The notes under the pieces were generated by a model. It saw only the letters and a list, made by a program, of their open reading frames with translations, made no database searches and was not told where the DNA came from. 64,000 bases of DNA from Pseudoruegeria sp039972875 (GTDB lineage: Bacteria > Pseudomonadota > Alphaproteobacteria > Rhodobacterales > Rhodobacteraceae), in assembly GCA_039972875.1 (NCBI GenBank), contig JBDWMA010000044.1, positions 62,001 to 126,000 on the forward strand. The letters run 5' to 3'. Position numbers and translations under genes: made by a program. This document shows, piece after piece, positions 44,054 to 53,173 of the stretch; positions within the stretch are counted from its first letter, which is position 1, and the number at the start of each line of letters is the position of its first letter.

Positions 44054-45271
44054 TCAGGCTGATTTTCTTTGTTGGGTTACGACACCTGGACGTTGCTTGT
44101 CCGTCCAAGTGGATACGCATGGGATCATACTATCAATGCAAAGGTGGGCATATTTCGCGGCGATCTGTTGGGTTTCATCCATCAAGCCCTCGGCCAGCGT
44201 GACCGGCTTTAATCCCAACGAGATAAACGTCTTGTTCGACACGCGCAGATCGTTTTCTGCGGCTTCATTACGGGGATTGTCGACATTTGCAACTTGCGCG
44301 CCGGACATTTTTGCAACCAGTGCTGCCAAAGACCGAACTGTGTGGGTCTCCGTCATCTGGTTCAGAATTGCAACTTTGCCATCCTGCGCTGGTGGGTTGT
44401 TGACCGCCAAAGCGATGCATTTCACCGTGTCTTGAATGTGGATGAATGCGCGAGTTTGCCCGCCTGTGCCGTGGACAGTCAGCGGGTGACCCACGACGGC
44501 CTGCATTAAGAACCGGTTCAATACGGTGCCGTAGTCGCCATCATAATCAAACCGGTTGATCAGACGTTCGTCAAGGCGTGTTTCTTCGGTTTGTGTCCCC
44601 CACACGATGCCTTGATGAAGGTCCGTAATCCGCAACAAATCGTTTTTTGCATAGAATTGAAATAGCAGCTGATCCATTGATTTTGTCATATGGTAAACGC
44701 TGCCCGGATTGGTCGGGTATAGGATATTGCGCTGATAGATTTTGTTGTTATCACCGGGGATATAAACGGGCAGGTACCCTTCGGGGATCTCGATGCCATC
44801 ATCGTCGTAGCCATAGACGCCCATGGTGCCAAGGTGCACAAAATGCGGGTCTAGGCCAAGCTCTACGGAGGCGGTCAACAGATTGTGGGTCCCAGAGATA
44901 TTGTTGTCGACGGTATAGCGTTTTTCGGAAACGCTTTTCATTGAATAGGGGGCAGCGCGTTGTTCGCCGAAATGTACAATGGTGTCAGGCTTTGTTGTTT
45001 CCATCAGATCATAGATACGCCCGAATTCGCGTGCCACATCGATTTCTTCGAAATTTATGACCAGACCTGTTTGCTCTTTCCAAGCGGCAATGCGGTCTTC
45101 CATGGACGCAATTGGGGTTAAGCTGTCAGCCCCTATCTTTTCATCAATTTCACGCCGGGACATGTTGTCAACGATTGTGACACTGTGACCAAGCTTTGAA
45201 AGATGAAGGGCTGTTGGCCAGCCGCAAAATCCGTCGCCACCGATTACCATGATTTCTTTTGCGTTTGTCAT
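44054..45271 (-). CDS. sqdB: UDP-sulfoquinovose synthase
   Basis: The 405-residue protein is a short-chain dehydrogenase/epimerase-type enzyme: VIGGDGFCGWPTALHLS for NAD, the catalytic Thr in LGTMGVYG, and Tyr-x-x-x-Lys in YHMTKS. VWGTQTEETRLDERLINRFDYDG is diagnostic of SQD1/SqdB. It makes UDP-sulfoquinovose from UDP-glucose and sulfite, the donor for sulfolipid (SQDG) or sulfonated glycans. The 86-base gap to the BcsB-like gene, same strand, suggests one operon. No sulfoquinovosyl-diacylglycerol transferase of the usual GT4 type is next to it. Confidence 0.92.
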   Translation of the reverse strand: MTNAKEIMVIGGDGFCGWPTALHLSKLGHSVTIVDNMSRREIDEKIGADSLTPIASMEDRIAAWKEQTGLVINFEEIDVAREFGRIYDLMETTKPDTIVHFGEQRAAPYSMKSVSEKRYTVDNNISGTHNLLTASVELGLDPHFVHLGTMGVYGYDDDGIEIPEGYLPVYIPGDNNKIYQRNILYPTNPGSVYHMTKSMDQLLFQFYAKNDLLRITDLHQGIVWGTQTEETRLDERLINRFDYDGDYGTVLNRFLMQAVVGHPLTVHGTGGQTRAFIHIQDTVKCIALAVNNPPAQDGKVAILNQMTETHTVRSLAALVAKMSGAQVANVDNPRNEAAENDLRVSNKTFISLGLKPVTLAEGLMDETQQIAAKYAHLCIDSMIPCVSTWTDKQRPGVVTQQRKSA

Positions 45272-45381
45272 AATCCTATTCCTTTGTTCGGGGCCCCTCC
45301 AGGCGGCCCGTGTTGGGTATGAACAAGGTTTAAGAGGTCCCGGATCGATAAACTGGCGGTCGAGGGGATAGGCATAAGCAA

Positions 45382-45411
45382 ATAGGGATGGCCGCCCTAT
45401 CCCATGGGGTA
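45382..45411. promoter_or_regulatory. Dyads upstream of sqdB
   Basis: ATAGGG/CCCTAT (45382-45387 with 45395-45400) and the near-palindrome TATCCCATGGGGTA (45398-45411) lie 110-140 bases upstream of the sqdB start. The half-site TGGGGTA recurs at 48580-48586 in front of the LuxR-type regulator gene. They may be regulator binding sites. Confidence 0.3.
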
Positions 45412-45432
45412 GACCGATAGACGAAGGGGGGA

Positions 45433-47955
45433 TTATGTTCGGGTGTTTTTGACCATAGTTGCGAAATTCACCCGAGCGATTCTCGCAATATCTACAATGG
45501 TCTTCAGTCGTTTAGGGAGGTCAGAGAGATCGTTGTTTCGTGCATGTTGTTCCAATTCGGTGAAATGTGTCTCCAAATCCTCTTGATCCAAAATAGCGGC
45601 AGCTCCTTTGATTTTATGGGCGGCTTCGGCCAAATCTTCCGAGCGGTCTTGCATGTGTCCTGAGTCCACCTCTTTTACAAGCTTATCCAGCTCAGAAAAA
45701 AACTCATCCCCGATGGATTGGACCTTGTCGGCACCTAGGGCACGGCAAAGCTCTTGCAATGTGTCAGAGTGAGGGGCAGGTGATGGGTGTGCATTGATCC
45801 CGGATAGGATCTCCCTGAGCTTTTCAAGTCGGATTGGTTTGGTGTGAAATTCGTTCATACCAGCGTATTCGGCCTGCGCTTGGAACTCATCGATACCGTG
45901 GGCCGTCAACCCGGCAATGCGTGTTTTGGCGTTAGGTCCGCCACTGGTTCTCAAACGGTTGGTGGCCTCGATCCCGCCCATTGTTGGCATGCTGATATCC
46001 ATAAAGATCAGATCAAATCGTTTTGTCTGCGCTTGCTTTAAGCACTCAACACCATTCACGGCTTCAGAAACGCTATGGCCTAAACCCTGTAACATGTCCC
46101 GCATCACCTTGCGATTAATGTTGTTGTCTTCGGTCACCAATACTTCAAGCCTGTCCTTCGGTATAACAGAGGTGTTTTCAGCAATGTCATCCTCGAGAGA
46201 AGACCCGCAATCCTTACGCTGCATTGGCACGGTTAAGGTAAACGTCGAGCCCTTGCCCAGCTCACTCAGAACAGAGATATCACCTTTCATCTGACGCGCA
46301 ATTTTGCGTGAAATGGATAGACCAAGGCCGTCACCCCGAGATTGACGCCCTTCGCTCTGGGCGAGTGCGACGAAATCCTCGAATATTTGTTCCACCTGAT
46401 CTGCTTGGATGCCGGCCCCGGTATCGGTCACAGAAAACCTTAAGGACGACGTGTCAGGTCCATGGATTCCGCTGATATGGACAATAATTGATCCATGGGT
46501 TGTGAATTTGACGGCATTGCCTATCAGGTTGGTCAAAATTTGACGGAGACGATTGCTGTCCCCATAAAAACCACGGCGCATGGCCTCATCAATCCGGAGC
46601 GTAAGGGTTAGCTGTTTCTCACTCGCGAGTGGTTCCAGTACGTCGACGATTGAATGCGCGAGCTCTGGCAGATCAAAGATCTGTTCGCTGAGTTGCAACG
46701 CACCTGCCTCAATCCGGGTGATGTCCAAGGCGTCGTTAATATGTTCTAGCAAAATTTCACTCGAGGCCGTTGCGATATCTGTATACCGCATTTGTTGCCG
46801 GTCCATTTTTGTCGTCTTCATCAGATCAAGCACACCCAAAATCCCATTTAAGGGGGTACGCATCTCATGGCTCATCACGGCCAAAAATTGCGATTTGGCT
46901 TTATCGGTGCGCTGGGCTTGATCACGGGCGTCAATCAGATTCTGTTCGTTGATTTTGCGTTCGCTGATATCGCGCACATAGGCGATGAACTTAAGCCGCC
47001 CCCCATCCTGCGCCGATGTAATGTTTATTTCAATTGGAAACTCTTCCCCGCTTTTGCGCAGGGCGCTTAGTTCAACACGGCCACCGTCAACAACCCGAGG
47101 CGCATTGCCCGCAAGAAATCGTTTCATACCCAAATTGTGTGCATCTCGCATTTGTTGCGGAATGATTGTATTTTCCATGGTTTTGCCGATGATCTCATTG
47201 CGTCGCCAGCCAAATACTTCCTCAGCGGCATCATTGAATTCAATGATTTGCCCTTTGTCATTGGCCGTCACAATTGCATCCAGAGACGCGGCCACAGTTG
47301 ATTTCAAGAGCTGAGTCGATGTGAGTAGGGCGGCATCTCGTTTGGCGGCGCGATCCAAGAGACGGTCCAGTATCGCCATTAGGGCTGCCATTAGAAACAG
47401 GAGCGCTATGGCAATGCCACCGGTGCGGGTCAATTGTCGCGAAAATTCGATGCGCTGGGCGTCGTTTCTAACCGCACTGAGCTCGACACCCATCAACGCA
47501 ATTTTGCGTACGTCGGGTCGGACGTTTTCCGTCAAGGTGCGAAGTTGAAGTAGGTCGGAATCGCTAATTGGCCCGATTTTATCGGCTATCGCAATGGCTT
47601 GATCAGAAAACGACTCTATTGGGGCAATAAGGTTTTGAAAAGATTGACCATCTGCAAAAAGGATCGAGGCGCGCCCAAACCGAAGAATGCCAAGTCGACT
47701 GATCGCGATATCGAGCCGCAATTTGATTTCATCGTCCGCAACAGTGGGGTCACTTAGCCGTTTAGAGATGATTGCGTTCAAATTGGCGAATTCTACATCA
47801 ATTTGGGAAATGCTCCACTGCAGATTATCGTCCTCGGCAATGGAAAGGTCGCGCAGTTGGCCAAGCAGTCCGATCGTCATATTCACCAAAAGCAGAACAA
47901 GCAGGCCGATGCCTGCCAGTACCGCTATGCGGTATCGATTCATACCTGCTTTCAT
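45433..47955 (-). CDS. Membrane hybrid histidine kinase with PAS, receiver and HPt domains
   Basis: The 840-residue protein has two membrane helices (about 10-30 and 180-205) flanking a periplasmic sensor region. A PAS domain follows (about 230-340, with DAIVTANDKGQIIEFNDAAEEVFG), then the phospho-acceptor His in SHEMRTPLNG, an ATPase domain with GDGLGLSISRKI, a receiver domain (FDLIFMDISMPTMGG) and a C-terminal HPt domain (EAAHKIKGAA). This is a complete internal phosphorelay. ATG 47955 is chosen because GGAGG stands six bases upstream; ATG 47982 lacks a ribosome-binding site. The likely output is the LuxR-type regulator at 48650. Confidence 0.92.
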   Translation of the reverse strand: MKAGMNRYRIAVLAGIGLLVLLLVNMTIGLLGQLRDLSIAEDDNLQWSISQIDVEFANLNAIISKRLSDPTVADDEIKLRLDIAISRLGILRFGRASILFADGQSFQNLIAPIESFSDQAIAIADKIGPISDSDLLQLRTLTENVRPDVRKIALMGVELSAVRNDAQRIEFSRQLTRTGGIAIALLFLMAALMAILDRLLDRAAKRDAALLTSTQLLKSTVAASLDAIVTANDKGQIIEFNDAAEEVFGWRRNEIIGKTMENTIIPQQMRDAHNLGMKRFLAGNAPRVVDGGRVELSALRKSGEEFPIEINITSAQDGGRLKFIAYVRDISERKINEQNLIDARDQAQRTDKAKSQFLAVMSHEMRTPLNGILGVLDLMKTTKMDRQQMRYTDIATASSEILLEHINDALDITRIEAGALQLSEQIFDLPELAHSIVDVLEPLASEKQLTLTLRIDEAMRRGFYGDSNRLRQILTNLIGNAVKFTTHGSIIVHISGIHGPDTSSLRFSVTDTGAGIQADQVEQIFEDFVALAQSEGRQSRGDGLGLSISRKIARQMKGDISVLSELGKGSTFTLTVPMQRKDCGSSLEDDIAENTSVIPKDRLEVLVTEDNNINRKVMRDMLQGLGHSVSEAVNGVECLKQAQTKRFDLIFMDISMPTMGGIEATNRLRTSGGPNAKTRIAGLTAHGIDEFQAQAEYAGMNEFHTKPIRLEKLREILSGINAHPSPAPHSDTLQELCRALGADKVQSIGDEFFSELDKLVKEVDSGHMQDRSEDLAEAAHKIKGAAAILDQEDLETHFTELEQHARNNDLSDLPKRLKTIVDIARIARVNFATMVKNTRT

Positions 47956-47998
47956 GCGCGACCTCCAGCGTGAGGTCAGCATAATAAGTCTGTGTTAA

Positions 47999-48499
47999 TC
48001 AATCTATTACCTTGAGGCGATTTAATTGCCAGATACTCCGCGAATACGCCGTCTCATTTTGATATTTGAGGTCAAGATCATATGGATACACAACCCAATA
48101 CGGCCCCTTGTCGCGCACAGACATTAATTTGCCATCCATCCGGGTGGCAACGATCGGTGCATCGTCGTTGAGGTCTGCAAATGGAATTGCCACTGCGTAG
48201 TCGTTTAGAGCGACCATTTGAATAGTATTACCCGTGATCCCAAGATGGTTTAACAGTGCTTTTAATGAGACACCCGAATAAGTTGAAATCCCGTCTGTCC
48301 AGATGGTTGAGGTTTCAAATTCGACTTGGTCCAGGGCGTCCAAATTTTCTATGCTGAGATCAGTGGATACCGCATTTGAGGACCCCGCAGTCACTTGCAA
48401 TGTCATCATGTCTTGCCCAAGGGCGGGGCCTAGTGAACCGAACGATAAGACCAGGCACATTGCCAAAGCACGAGAGCAGATTTTTTGTATCACTTTCAA
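47999..48499 (-). CDS. Exported molybdopterin-oxidoreductase-like small protein
   Basis: The 166-residue protein has a signal peptide (cleavage near PALGQDM). The body resembles part of the sulfite-oxidase / YedY fold: TYSGVSLKALLNHLG, VALNDYAVAIPFADL, and GPYWVVYPYDLD. No cofactor-binding core is complete at this length. Such small proteins are frequently encoded beside sensor kinases in this bacterial group and could serve as a periplasmic sensor partner. The start is TTG 48499 (GAGGAA upstream) or GTG 48493. It lies 44 bases ahead of the kinase on the same strand. Confidence 0.75.
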   Translation of the reverse strand: MKVIQKICSRALAMCLVLSFGSLGPALGQDMMTLQVTAGSSNAVSTDLSIENLDALDQVEFETSTIWTDGISTYSGVSLKALLNHLGITGNTIQMVALNDYAVAIPFADLNDDAPIVATRMDGKLMSVRDKGPYWVVYPYDLDLKYQNETAYSRSIWQLNRLKVID

Positions 48500-48649
48500 A
48501 GTTCCTCAGATAACCTCGATGACAACTTATGGTGTAACTTGGCCGATTGTTGGGGGCATTGGAGTACTCTCATATACTTTGGGGTAGGTTTGCCTCAAAT
48601 TGTTCACTTTTATGATTTACCAAAGCGTTAGACCCAAGGAATTTACCCT

Positions 48650-49267
48650 ATGCCCAACATACTTATTGCAGATGATCATGATTTAGTACGTGATACGATT
48701 GCCGCATACCTTGAAACGGTTGATGGATTTCGGGTTTTTGCTGCGCCCAATCTAGAGGTCGCCTTGGAAAAAATGTCTGGGCTGGATTCAATTGATCTAC
48801 TCATTCTGGATTATAATATGCCGGGGATGCATGGGCTTGATGGATTGGTGCGCGCGAAAGATGCCTATCCTGCCACAAAAGTCGTGCTGATGTCTGGCGT
48901 GGCCAACAAGGATGTGGCCAATGCAGCGATGTCGCGTGGGGCCAATGGGTTTATCCCGAAATCACTTGCAGCGGCCTCTTTGGTCAATGCCATCAAATTT
49001 GTCCTCTCAGGGGAGAGGTATTTTCCATTTGATTTTGCGGGGTCTTCTCCATCCCAATCCAAAGACAGTACGTTTGCATCACTATCGACCCGAGAGATGG
49101 AAACTCTCGAACAGCTATGCATTGGGATTTCGAACAAAGAGATCGCCCGGAACCTTAATATCCAAGAGGTCACGGTAAAGCTTCATGTCAAAAATTTAAT
49201 GGCGAAACTTGGTGTTGCTAATCGTACGCAGGCTGCTTTGCTGGCCAAAGAACGCCATTTATTCTGA
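48650..49267 (+). CDS. LuxR/NarL-family response regulator
   Basis: The 205-residue protein has an N-terminal receiver domain (ADDHD acidic pair, phospho-acceptor Asp in LLILDYNMPGMHG, Lys in GFIPKSLA). The C-terminal LuxR helix-turn-helix contains TREMETLEQLCIGISNKEIARNL (landmark only) and VKLHVKNLMAKLG. It is divergent from the hybrid kinase and the small exported protein, the natural partners. AAGGAAT precedes ATG 48650. The regulated genes are unknown. Confidence 0.93.
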   Translation: MPNILIADDHDLVRDTIAAYLETVDGFRVFAAPNLEVALEKMSGLDSIDLLILDYNMPGMHGLDGLVRAKDAYPATKVVLMSGVANKDVANAAMSRGANGFIPKSLAAASLVNAIKFVLSGERYFPFDFAGSSPSQSKDSTFASLSTREMETLEQLCIGISNKEIARNLNIQEVTVKLHVKNLMAKLGVANRTQAALLAKERHLF

Positions 49268-49285
49268 TTTGGCCCATCTTAGGAA

Positions 49286-50044
49286 TTAGGTGGTAAAGAA
49301 TATATTGGCGGTGGCCTCAAACTCTCTTGGTTTTTCCGCATGTAGCCAATGCCCAACACCGGGAATTTTTGAAAACCTTGCTTTTGGGAAAAATGCGCGA
49401 ATAGTTTCGCGATATTCCGGCAGAACATAGTCAGAATCGCCACCCGACAAGAATAGGGTTGGTTCCACAAAGGAACCGGAGATATCGGGAAAACCGATAA
49501 TCTTGTCCATTTCACGTTCTAAAGTGTCTAGGTTCAGGCGCCAGCGCTGTAGTTTTACGTCCAAGGATTGCAACAGAAACGCGCGGATTCCTTTGTCTTC
49601 TACAAAAGCAGCCAACTGACGGTCGGCGTCGCCGCGGGTTGAAATTTTGGTCAGATCAAGCGACCGCATGGCATGGATAAGATGCACTTGCGTATGGGTA
49701 TAGGCCACGGGCGCGATATCCGCGACAATCAACCGCCGCACGCAGGTGGGTTCTATCAGGGCAAGGACCATACTGGCTTTGCCGCCCATAGAATGGCCAA
49801 TTACGTCAGCGGTGCCTCCATAGGCGTTGATAACGTCTGCCAGATCGGTGGCCAAATCAAAATAGCTGTGACTGTCGAACCGAGGGCTTTCGCCGTGATT
49901 GCGCATATCGACAGTTAGGACTTGCCGTTCCTCTGATAAGCGTTTTGCGATGACATTCCAGTTGCGCGCAGATCCATAGAGCCCGTGTACAATCAACAAG
50001 GGCGGGGCATTGGTGGCGGGGCCAGTCACAATCGTATTCAACAT
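49286..50044 (-). CDS. Alpha/beta hydrolase, YbfF-like
   Basis: A 252-residue esterase-type hydrolase: LLIVHGLYGSARNW, TVDMRNHGESP, the nucleophile in VIGHSMGGKAS and the catalytic His in GVGHWLHAEKP. These are the features of the YbfF/acyl-CoA-thioesterase-like esterases. It stands alone, convergent with the LuxR regulator gene. Likely a cytoplasmic esterase of broad specificity. Confidence 0.88.
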   Translation of the reverse strand: MLNTIVTGPATNAPPLLIVHGLYGSARNWNVIAKRLSEERQVLTVDMRNHGESPRFDSHSYFDLATDLADVINAYGGTADVIGHSMGGKASMVLALIEPTCVRRLIVADIAPVAYTHTQVHLIHAMRSLDLTKISTRGDADRQLAAFVEDKGIRAFLLQSLDVKLQRWRLNLDTLEREMDKIIGFPDISGSFVEPTLFLSGGDSDYVLPEYRETIRAFFPKARFSKIPGVGHWLHAEKPREFEATANIFFTT

Positions 50045-50138
50045 GCCACTGTCTTAGCGGTTTGCTTTGGGGTGATCCAGTACCGTTGATGCTTGTTCTG
50101 AAAGAGGGTAAAGATTAACTGTTGGGTGAGGATGTATA

Positions 50139-50510
50139 ATGACCAGTATTCCGGTTGCAGACATGGTTGATGAGGTTTCCGCGTTGATGCGAGAGAAGCT
50201 ATCAATCCGCGGGCGTTCGCTGGCCGCGCAGGCGGGAAAAGCACGTCGCATTTTGCCGAAATCTGTGCGGGCGGACGCGGTCTATTTATCGAAAACGGTT
50301 CTCATTGCCGAAAACCCGAAACTCTTGCGCATGATTGATCAGACGCGGGTAGAAGCCGCTTATAGAAATTGTGTGCGGAGCCTAACCGCGATTGATCCCA
50401 AAATACGCCGTAAAGAGATGTGGTTGAGCATCATGAACAGGCTCGCGCTGGTGATCGTTGCAGTGTTTGTACTTGTGGTAAGCACATTGGTGTGGCGTGG
50501 ATATTTATAG
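50139..50510 (+). CDS. Hypothetical protein with C-terminal membrane anchor
   Basis: The 123-residue protein is basic, with helical soluble part (about 1-98) and one C-terminal hydrophobic helix (about 102-119, LALVIVAVFVLVVSTLVW) followed by Arg-Gly-Tyr-Leu. The tail-anchored layout suggests an inner-membrane protein facing the cytoplasm. I do not recognise the family. It is convergent with the L,D-transpeptidase gene six bases away. Confidence 0.7.
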   Translation: MTSIPVADMVDEVSALMREKLSIRGRSLAAQAGKARRILPKSVRADAVYLSKTVLIAENPKLLRMIDQTRVEAAYRNCVRSLTAIDPKIRRKEMWLSIMNRLALVIVAVFVLVVSTLVWRGYL

Positions 50511-50515
50511 CCATG

Positions 50516-51040
50516 CTAAGGGCGAGTCAGGGCTAGGTCTGGCACGATTAACCGGTTCTCGGGAACGAGCCGTTCAATGATCCAATGAAAATCTTGCTTG
50601 GAAAAAGCAATGCAGCCTTCGGTGGGATGCCTTGGTTTTCGCCAGATATGTAGGAATATGGCTGACCCCTTGCCCGGCGTGGCATTGGGCCAATTCCAAT
50701 CGGTCACCAGCACAAGATCATAGAGTGGATCAGCCCTGCGCAGCTTTTCATGGCTGTATTTATAAGGCGCACGCACAAGGTGATTGTATCCTGAATCCTT
50801 GCCATCATCGCTCCAAAGGTCATGGGGACCGATCGGCAAAGAGGCTCCAAGGGCCCGGGTGTGTGCTAGAGTTCGGTCCGGACGGTGCATCAGCCCCATG
50901 ATGCGATGCGTTCCAATCGGGGTTGCACCGTCGCCCTCGCGTTTGTCTGTCGTTAAACCACCCCGCCCGATGGCGCATGGAATGGTGCGGTTAAAAAATC
51001 GAATACCACGCGTGGTCAGAACCAGATCTTGTGGCGTCAC
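50516..51040 (-). CDS. L,D-transpeptidase family protein (YkuD-like)
   Basis: A 174-residue protein with the YkuD catalytic pattern: GDGATPIGTHRI early, IFLHIWR with the catalytic His, and HPTEGCIAFS with the nucleophile Cys. Such enzymes make 3-3 cross-links in peptidoglycan or attach proteins to it. No signal peptide is obvious, so either export is by another route or the N-terminus is atypical. Its ATG overlaps the ribA stop by 4 bases, an operon arrangement that looks accidental in function. Confidence 0.85.
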   Translation of the reverse strand: MTPQDLVLTTRGIRFFNRTIPCAIGRGGLTTDKREGDGATPIGTHRIMGLMHRPDRTLAHTRALGASLPIGPHDLWSDDGKDSGYNHLVRAPYKYSHEKLRRADPLYDLVLVTDWNWPNATPGKGSAIFLHIWRKPRHPTEGCIAFSKQDFHWIIERLVPENRLIVPDLALTRP

Positions 51041-52128
51041 AGCAAATGTCCCGATTTTGCGGCCTTAGTGGCCAGATATGCCGCGTTCAGTGGGTTCTCC
51101 CCCACTTTAAGAGGGACCCGTTGAACGACCTCGACGCCGGTCGCATTCATCATGTCGACCTTTTTGGGATTGTTTGTTAGCAACCGAACTTGCGAAAACC
51201 CAAGACGTTTCAACAAATCCGAACCGATGCGAAAATCGCGCTCATCGTCCTCAAAGCCAAGCCGGTGATTGGCCTGAACCGTATCAAATCCCTGATCTTG
51301 TAAGCTATAGGCACGCATTTTATTGGCCAAGCCGATGCCCCGACCTTCTTGGTTGAGATACAGCAAAATCCCCTGACCTTCTGCGCCCATATGAGCCATG
51401 GCCGCATGAAGTTGCGGGCCACAGTCGCATTTCAGCGATCCTAAGACATCGCCCGTAAAACAGGCCGAGTGCAGACGCGCCAGAACGGGCTTGTTGCGGT
51501 CAGGTTGACCGACTTCAATCGCGTAATGCTCTTCCCCGCCGTCTTCGGGGCGAAAGATATGCAGACGCCCGGCTTCGGATGCGGTCATGGGCAATCGCGC
51601 ATGAACCACCTCATTCATCGGAGAATTTGTATGCATCACCGGATGCGCCGCGCCAGCATCGAGGTAAGTCAGGCCATTGTCAGCTGCAAACTTTGGGCCT
51701 TGAAGGATATCGATTACGACGGCTGCAGGTAACAGACGAGCAGCCTTACAAAAGGTAATCGCGGCCCGCGAAAGGCTTGGGCTGCCCTCGCGCAGGGTCT
51801 TTAGTGGACCTTTCATTGGCAATCGTAGATCATCAGCAGGATCGGCAATGCCGTGCAACCAAGAGCAATCAACATCCTGTGGTACTACAACACGCGCGGC
51901 TAGACTGTCATACGCTCGGGCTTTGAGGGTTTCTGACCTCCTCGTTGTAATGGCCAAGATCAGTTGATCGGAAACCTCTCGAAGGTCTGCCAGCCTATTG
52001 GCATCCAAGGTTTCAGCGGCGCAAATAAGAGCAAAATTGCCTTCGAATCCCATAACGACAGGCACACCCATGCGCAGGTCTGCACGGGCGCGGGCTTGAA
52101 GCTCTGTGATGTTGGGATGTAGGGTCAT
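51037..52128 (-). CDS. ribA: GTP cyclohydrolase II with N-terminal extension
   Basis: The 363-residue protein ends in a GTP cyclohydrolase II domain (about 165-355): zinc site HSACFTGDVLGSLKCDCGPQL, LYLNQEGRGIGLANKMRAY, and TNNPKKV. It opens GTP in the first committed step of riboflavin synthesis. The N-terminal 160 residues resemble a degenerate DHBP-synthase-like part, common in this bacterial group. ATG 52128 follows AGGTCC; the longer frame to 52323 runs into the regulator gene and is rejected. Confidence 0.92.
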   Translation of the reverse strand: MTLHPNITELQARARADLRMGVPVVMGFEGNFALICAAETLDANRLADLREVSDQLILAITTRRSETLKARAYDSLAARVVVPQDVDCSWLHGIADPADDLRLPMKGPLKTLREGSPSLSRAAITFCKAARLLPAAVVIDILQGPKFAADNGLTYLDAGAAHPVMHTNSPMNEVVHARLPMTASEAGRLHIFRPEDGGEEHYAIEVGQPDRNKPVLARLHSACFTGDVLGSLKCDCGPQLHAAMAHMGAEGQGILLYLNQEGRGIGLANKMRAYSLQDQGFDTVQANHRLGFEDDERDFRIGSDLLKRLGFSQVRLLTNNPKKVDMMNATGVEVVQRVPLKVGENPLNAAYLATKAAKSGHLL

Positions 52129-52202
52129 GATCGGACCTATCGGCTGTTTTAAATTGTATTCTGAAGGCAGTCGTAGCGTTAATGAGCGAAAATGTGAAAC
52201 AA

Positions 52203-52214
52203 TTCTCGCGAGAA
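52203..52214. promoter_or_regulatory. 12-base palindrome between ribA and the response regulator gene
   Basis: TTCTCGCGAGAA is a perfect palindrome in the divergent gap (52129-52316). It may be an operator for one of the two genes. No riboswitch structure was recognised by eye. Confidence 0.35.
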
Positions 52215-52316
52215 ATGACGGTTTTGACACGAGCGCGTGAGGTGGCTGTAGCACACCTTGTTTTATGACGTTGCTATGGGCAATTGTGATCCAACAGAGC
52301 GAGGAGCACCAAAACA

Positions 52317-53003
52317 ATGGCAACTTTAAAGAAGATACTTTTGGTCGACGACGACGACGATCTGCGCGAAGCCCTGAGCGAACAGATGGTTATGACCGAG
52401 GACTTCGATGTTTTCGAAGCCGATAGCGGTCAAAGCGCGATGGTTAAAGTGAAAGAGGCCATTTATGATTTGGTGATCCTCGATGTGGGCCTTCCGGATA
52501 CGGACGGACGCGAACTGTGTCGGTTGATGCGCAAGCAGGGGGTGAAATGCCCCGTTTTGATGCTCACTGGCCATGACAGCGATGCAGACACCATTTTGGG
52601 ATTGGATGCGGGTGCTAATGATTATGTGACGAAGCCTTTTAAGTTCCCCGTTTTGCTTGCACGTATCCGGGCTCAATTGCGTCAACATGAGCAATCAGAG
52701 GACGCGGTGTTCCAGCTTGGACCGTATACCTTTAAGCCTGCCGTCAAGATGTTGGTGGACGATCAGGACCGGAAAATCCGCCTAACCGAAAAAGAAACTA
52801 ACATTCTGAAATTCTTATATCGCGCATCCGAAGGCGTGGTGCCGCGTGATGTCCTTTTGCACGAAGTTTGGGGATATAACGCTGGTGTAACGACCCATAC
52901 GTTAGAGACACATATTTACCGGTTACGCCAAAAAATTGAACCCGACCCCGGTAACGCGCGGTTGTTGGTTACGGAATCTGGCGGTTATCGCTTATCTAAT
53001 TAA
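52317..53003 (+). CDS. OmpR-family response regulator
   Basis: The 228-residue protein has a receiver domain (VDDDDDLREAL acidic cluster, phospho-acceptor Asp in LVILDVGLPDTDG, Lys in YVTKPFK). Its winged-helix DNA-binding domain contains RLTEKETNILKFL, then HEVWGY and ETHIYRLRQKI. The receiver wording (EQ..MTEDFDVFEADS) is like CenR-type essential regulators of alphaproteobacteria, but I cannot confirm orthology. No kinase is adjacent. A strong terminator follows. Confidence 0.92.
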   Translation: MATLKKILLVDDDDDLREALSEQMVMTEDFDVFEADSGQSAMVKVKEAIYDLVILDVGLPDTDGRELCRLMRKQGVKCPVLMLTGHDSDADTILGLDAGANDYVTKPFKFPVLLARIRAQLRQHEQSEDAVFQLGPYTFKPAVKMLVDDQDRKIRLTEKETNILKFLYRASEGVVPRDVLLHEVWGYNAGVTTHTLETHIYRLRQKIEPDPGNARLLVTESGGYRLSN

Positions 53004-53055
53004 GCAGATCCCTTCTCAGAACAGGGTAATGTTCTGAAATCCTCCCTGTTGGACT

Positions 53056-53082
53056 GACCCGGCCTTGTGCCGGGTCTTTTTT
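53056..53082 (+). terminator. Rho-independent terminator
   Basis: GACCCGGC/GCCGGGTC (53056-53063 with 53069-53076) with a five-base loop and six T (53077-53082) ends the response regulator transcript. Confidence 0.92.
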
Positions 53083-53173
53083 GTTCCCATCTGCTGTCTA
53101 TGACCTCGGGACGAGGTGCGATGAATGCACAATGGAAACATTGAATAGCAATCCCGAATAGAGAGTAGACCCC

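Noticed and set aside
52129..52323. N-terminal extension of RibA to 52323
   Set aside because: The extension crosses the divergent promoter gap and the regulator start, has no family similarity, and a ribosome-binding site precedes ATG 52128.
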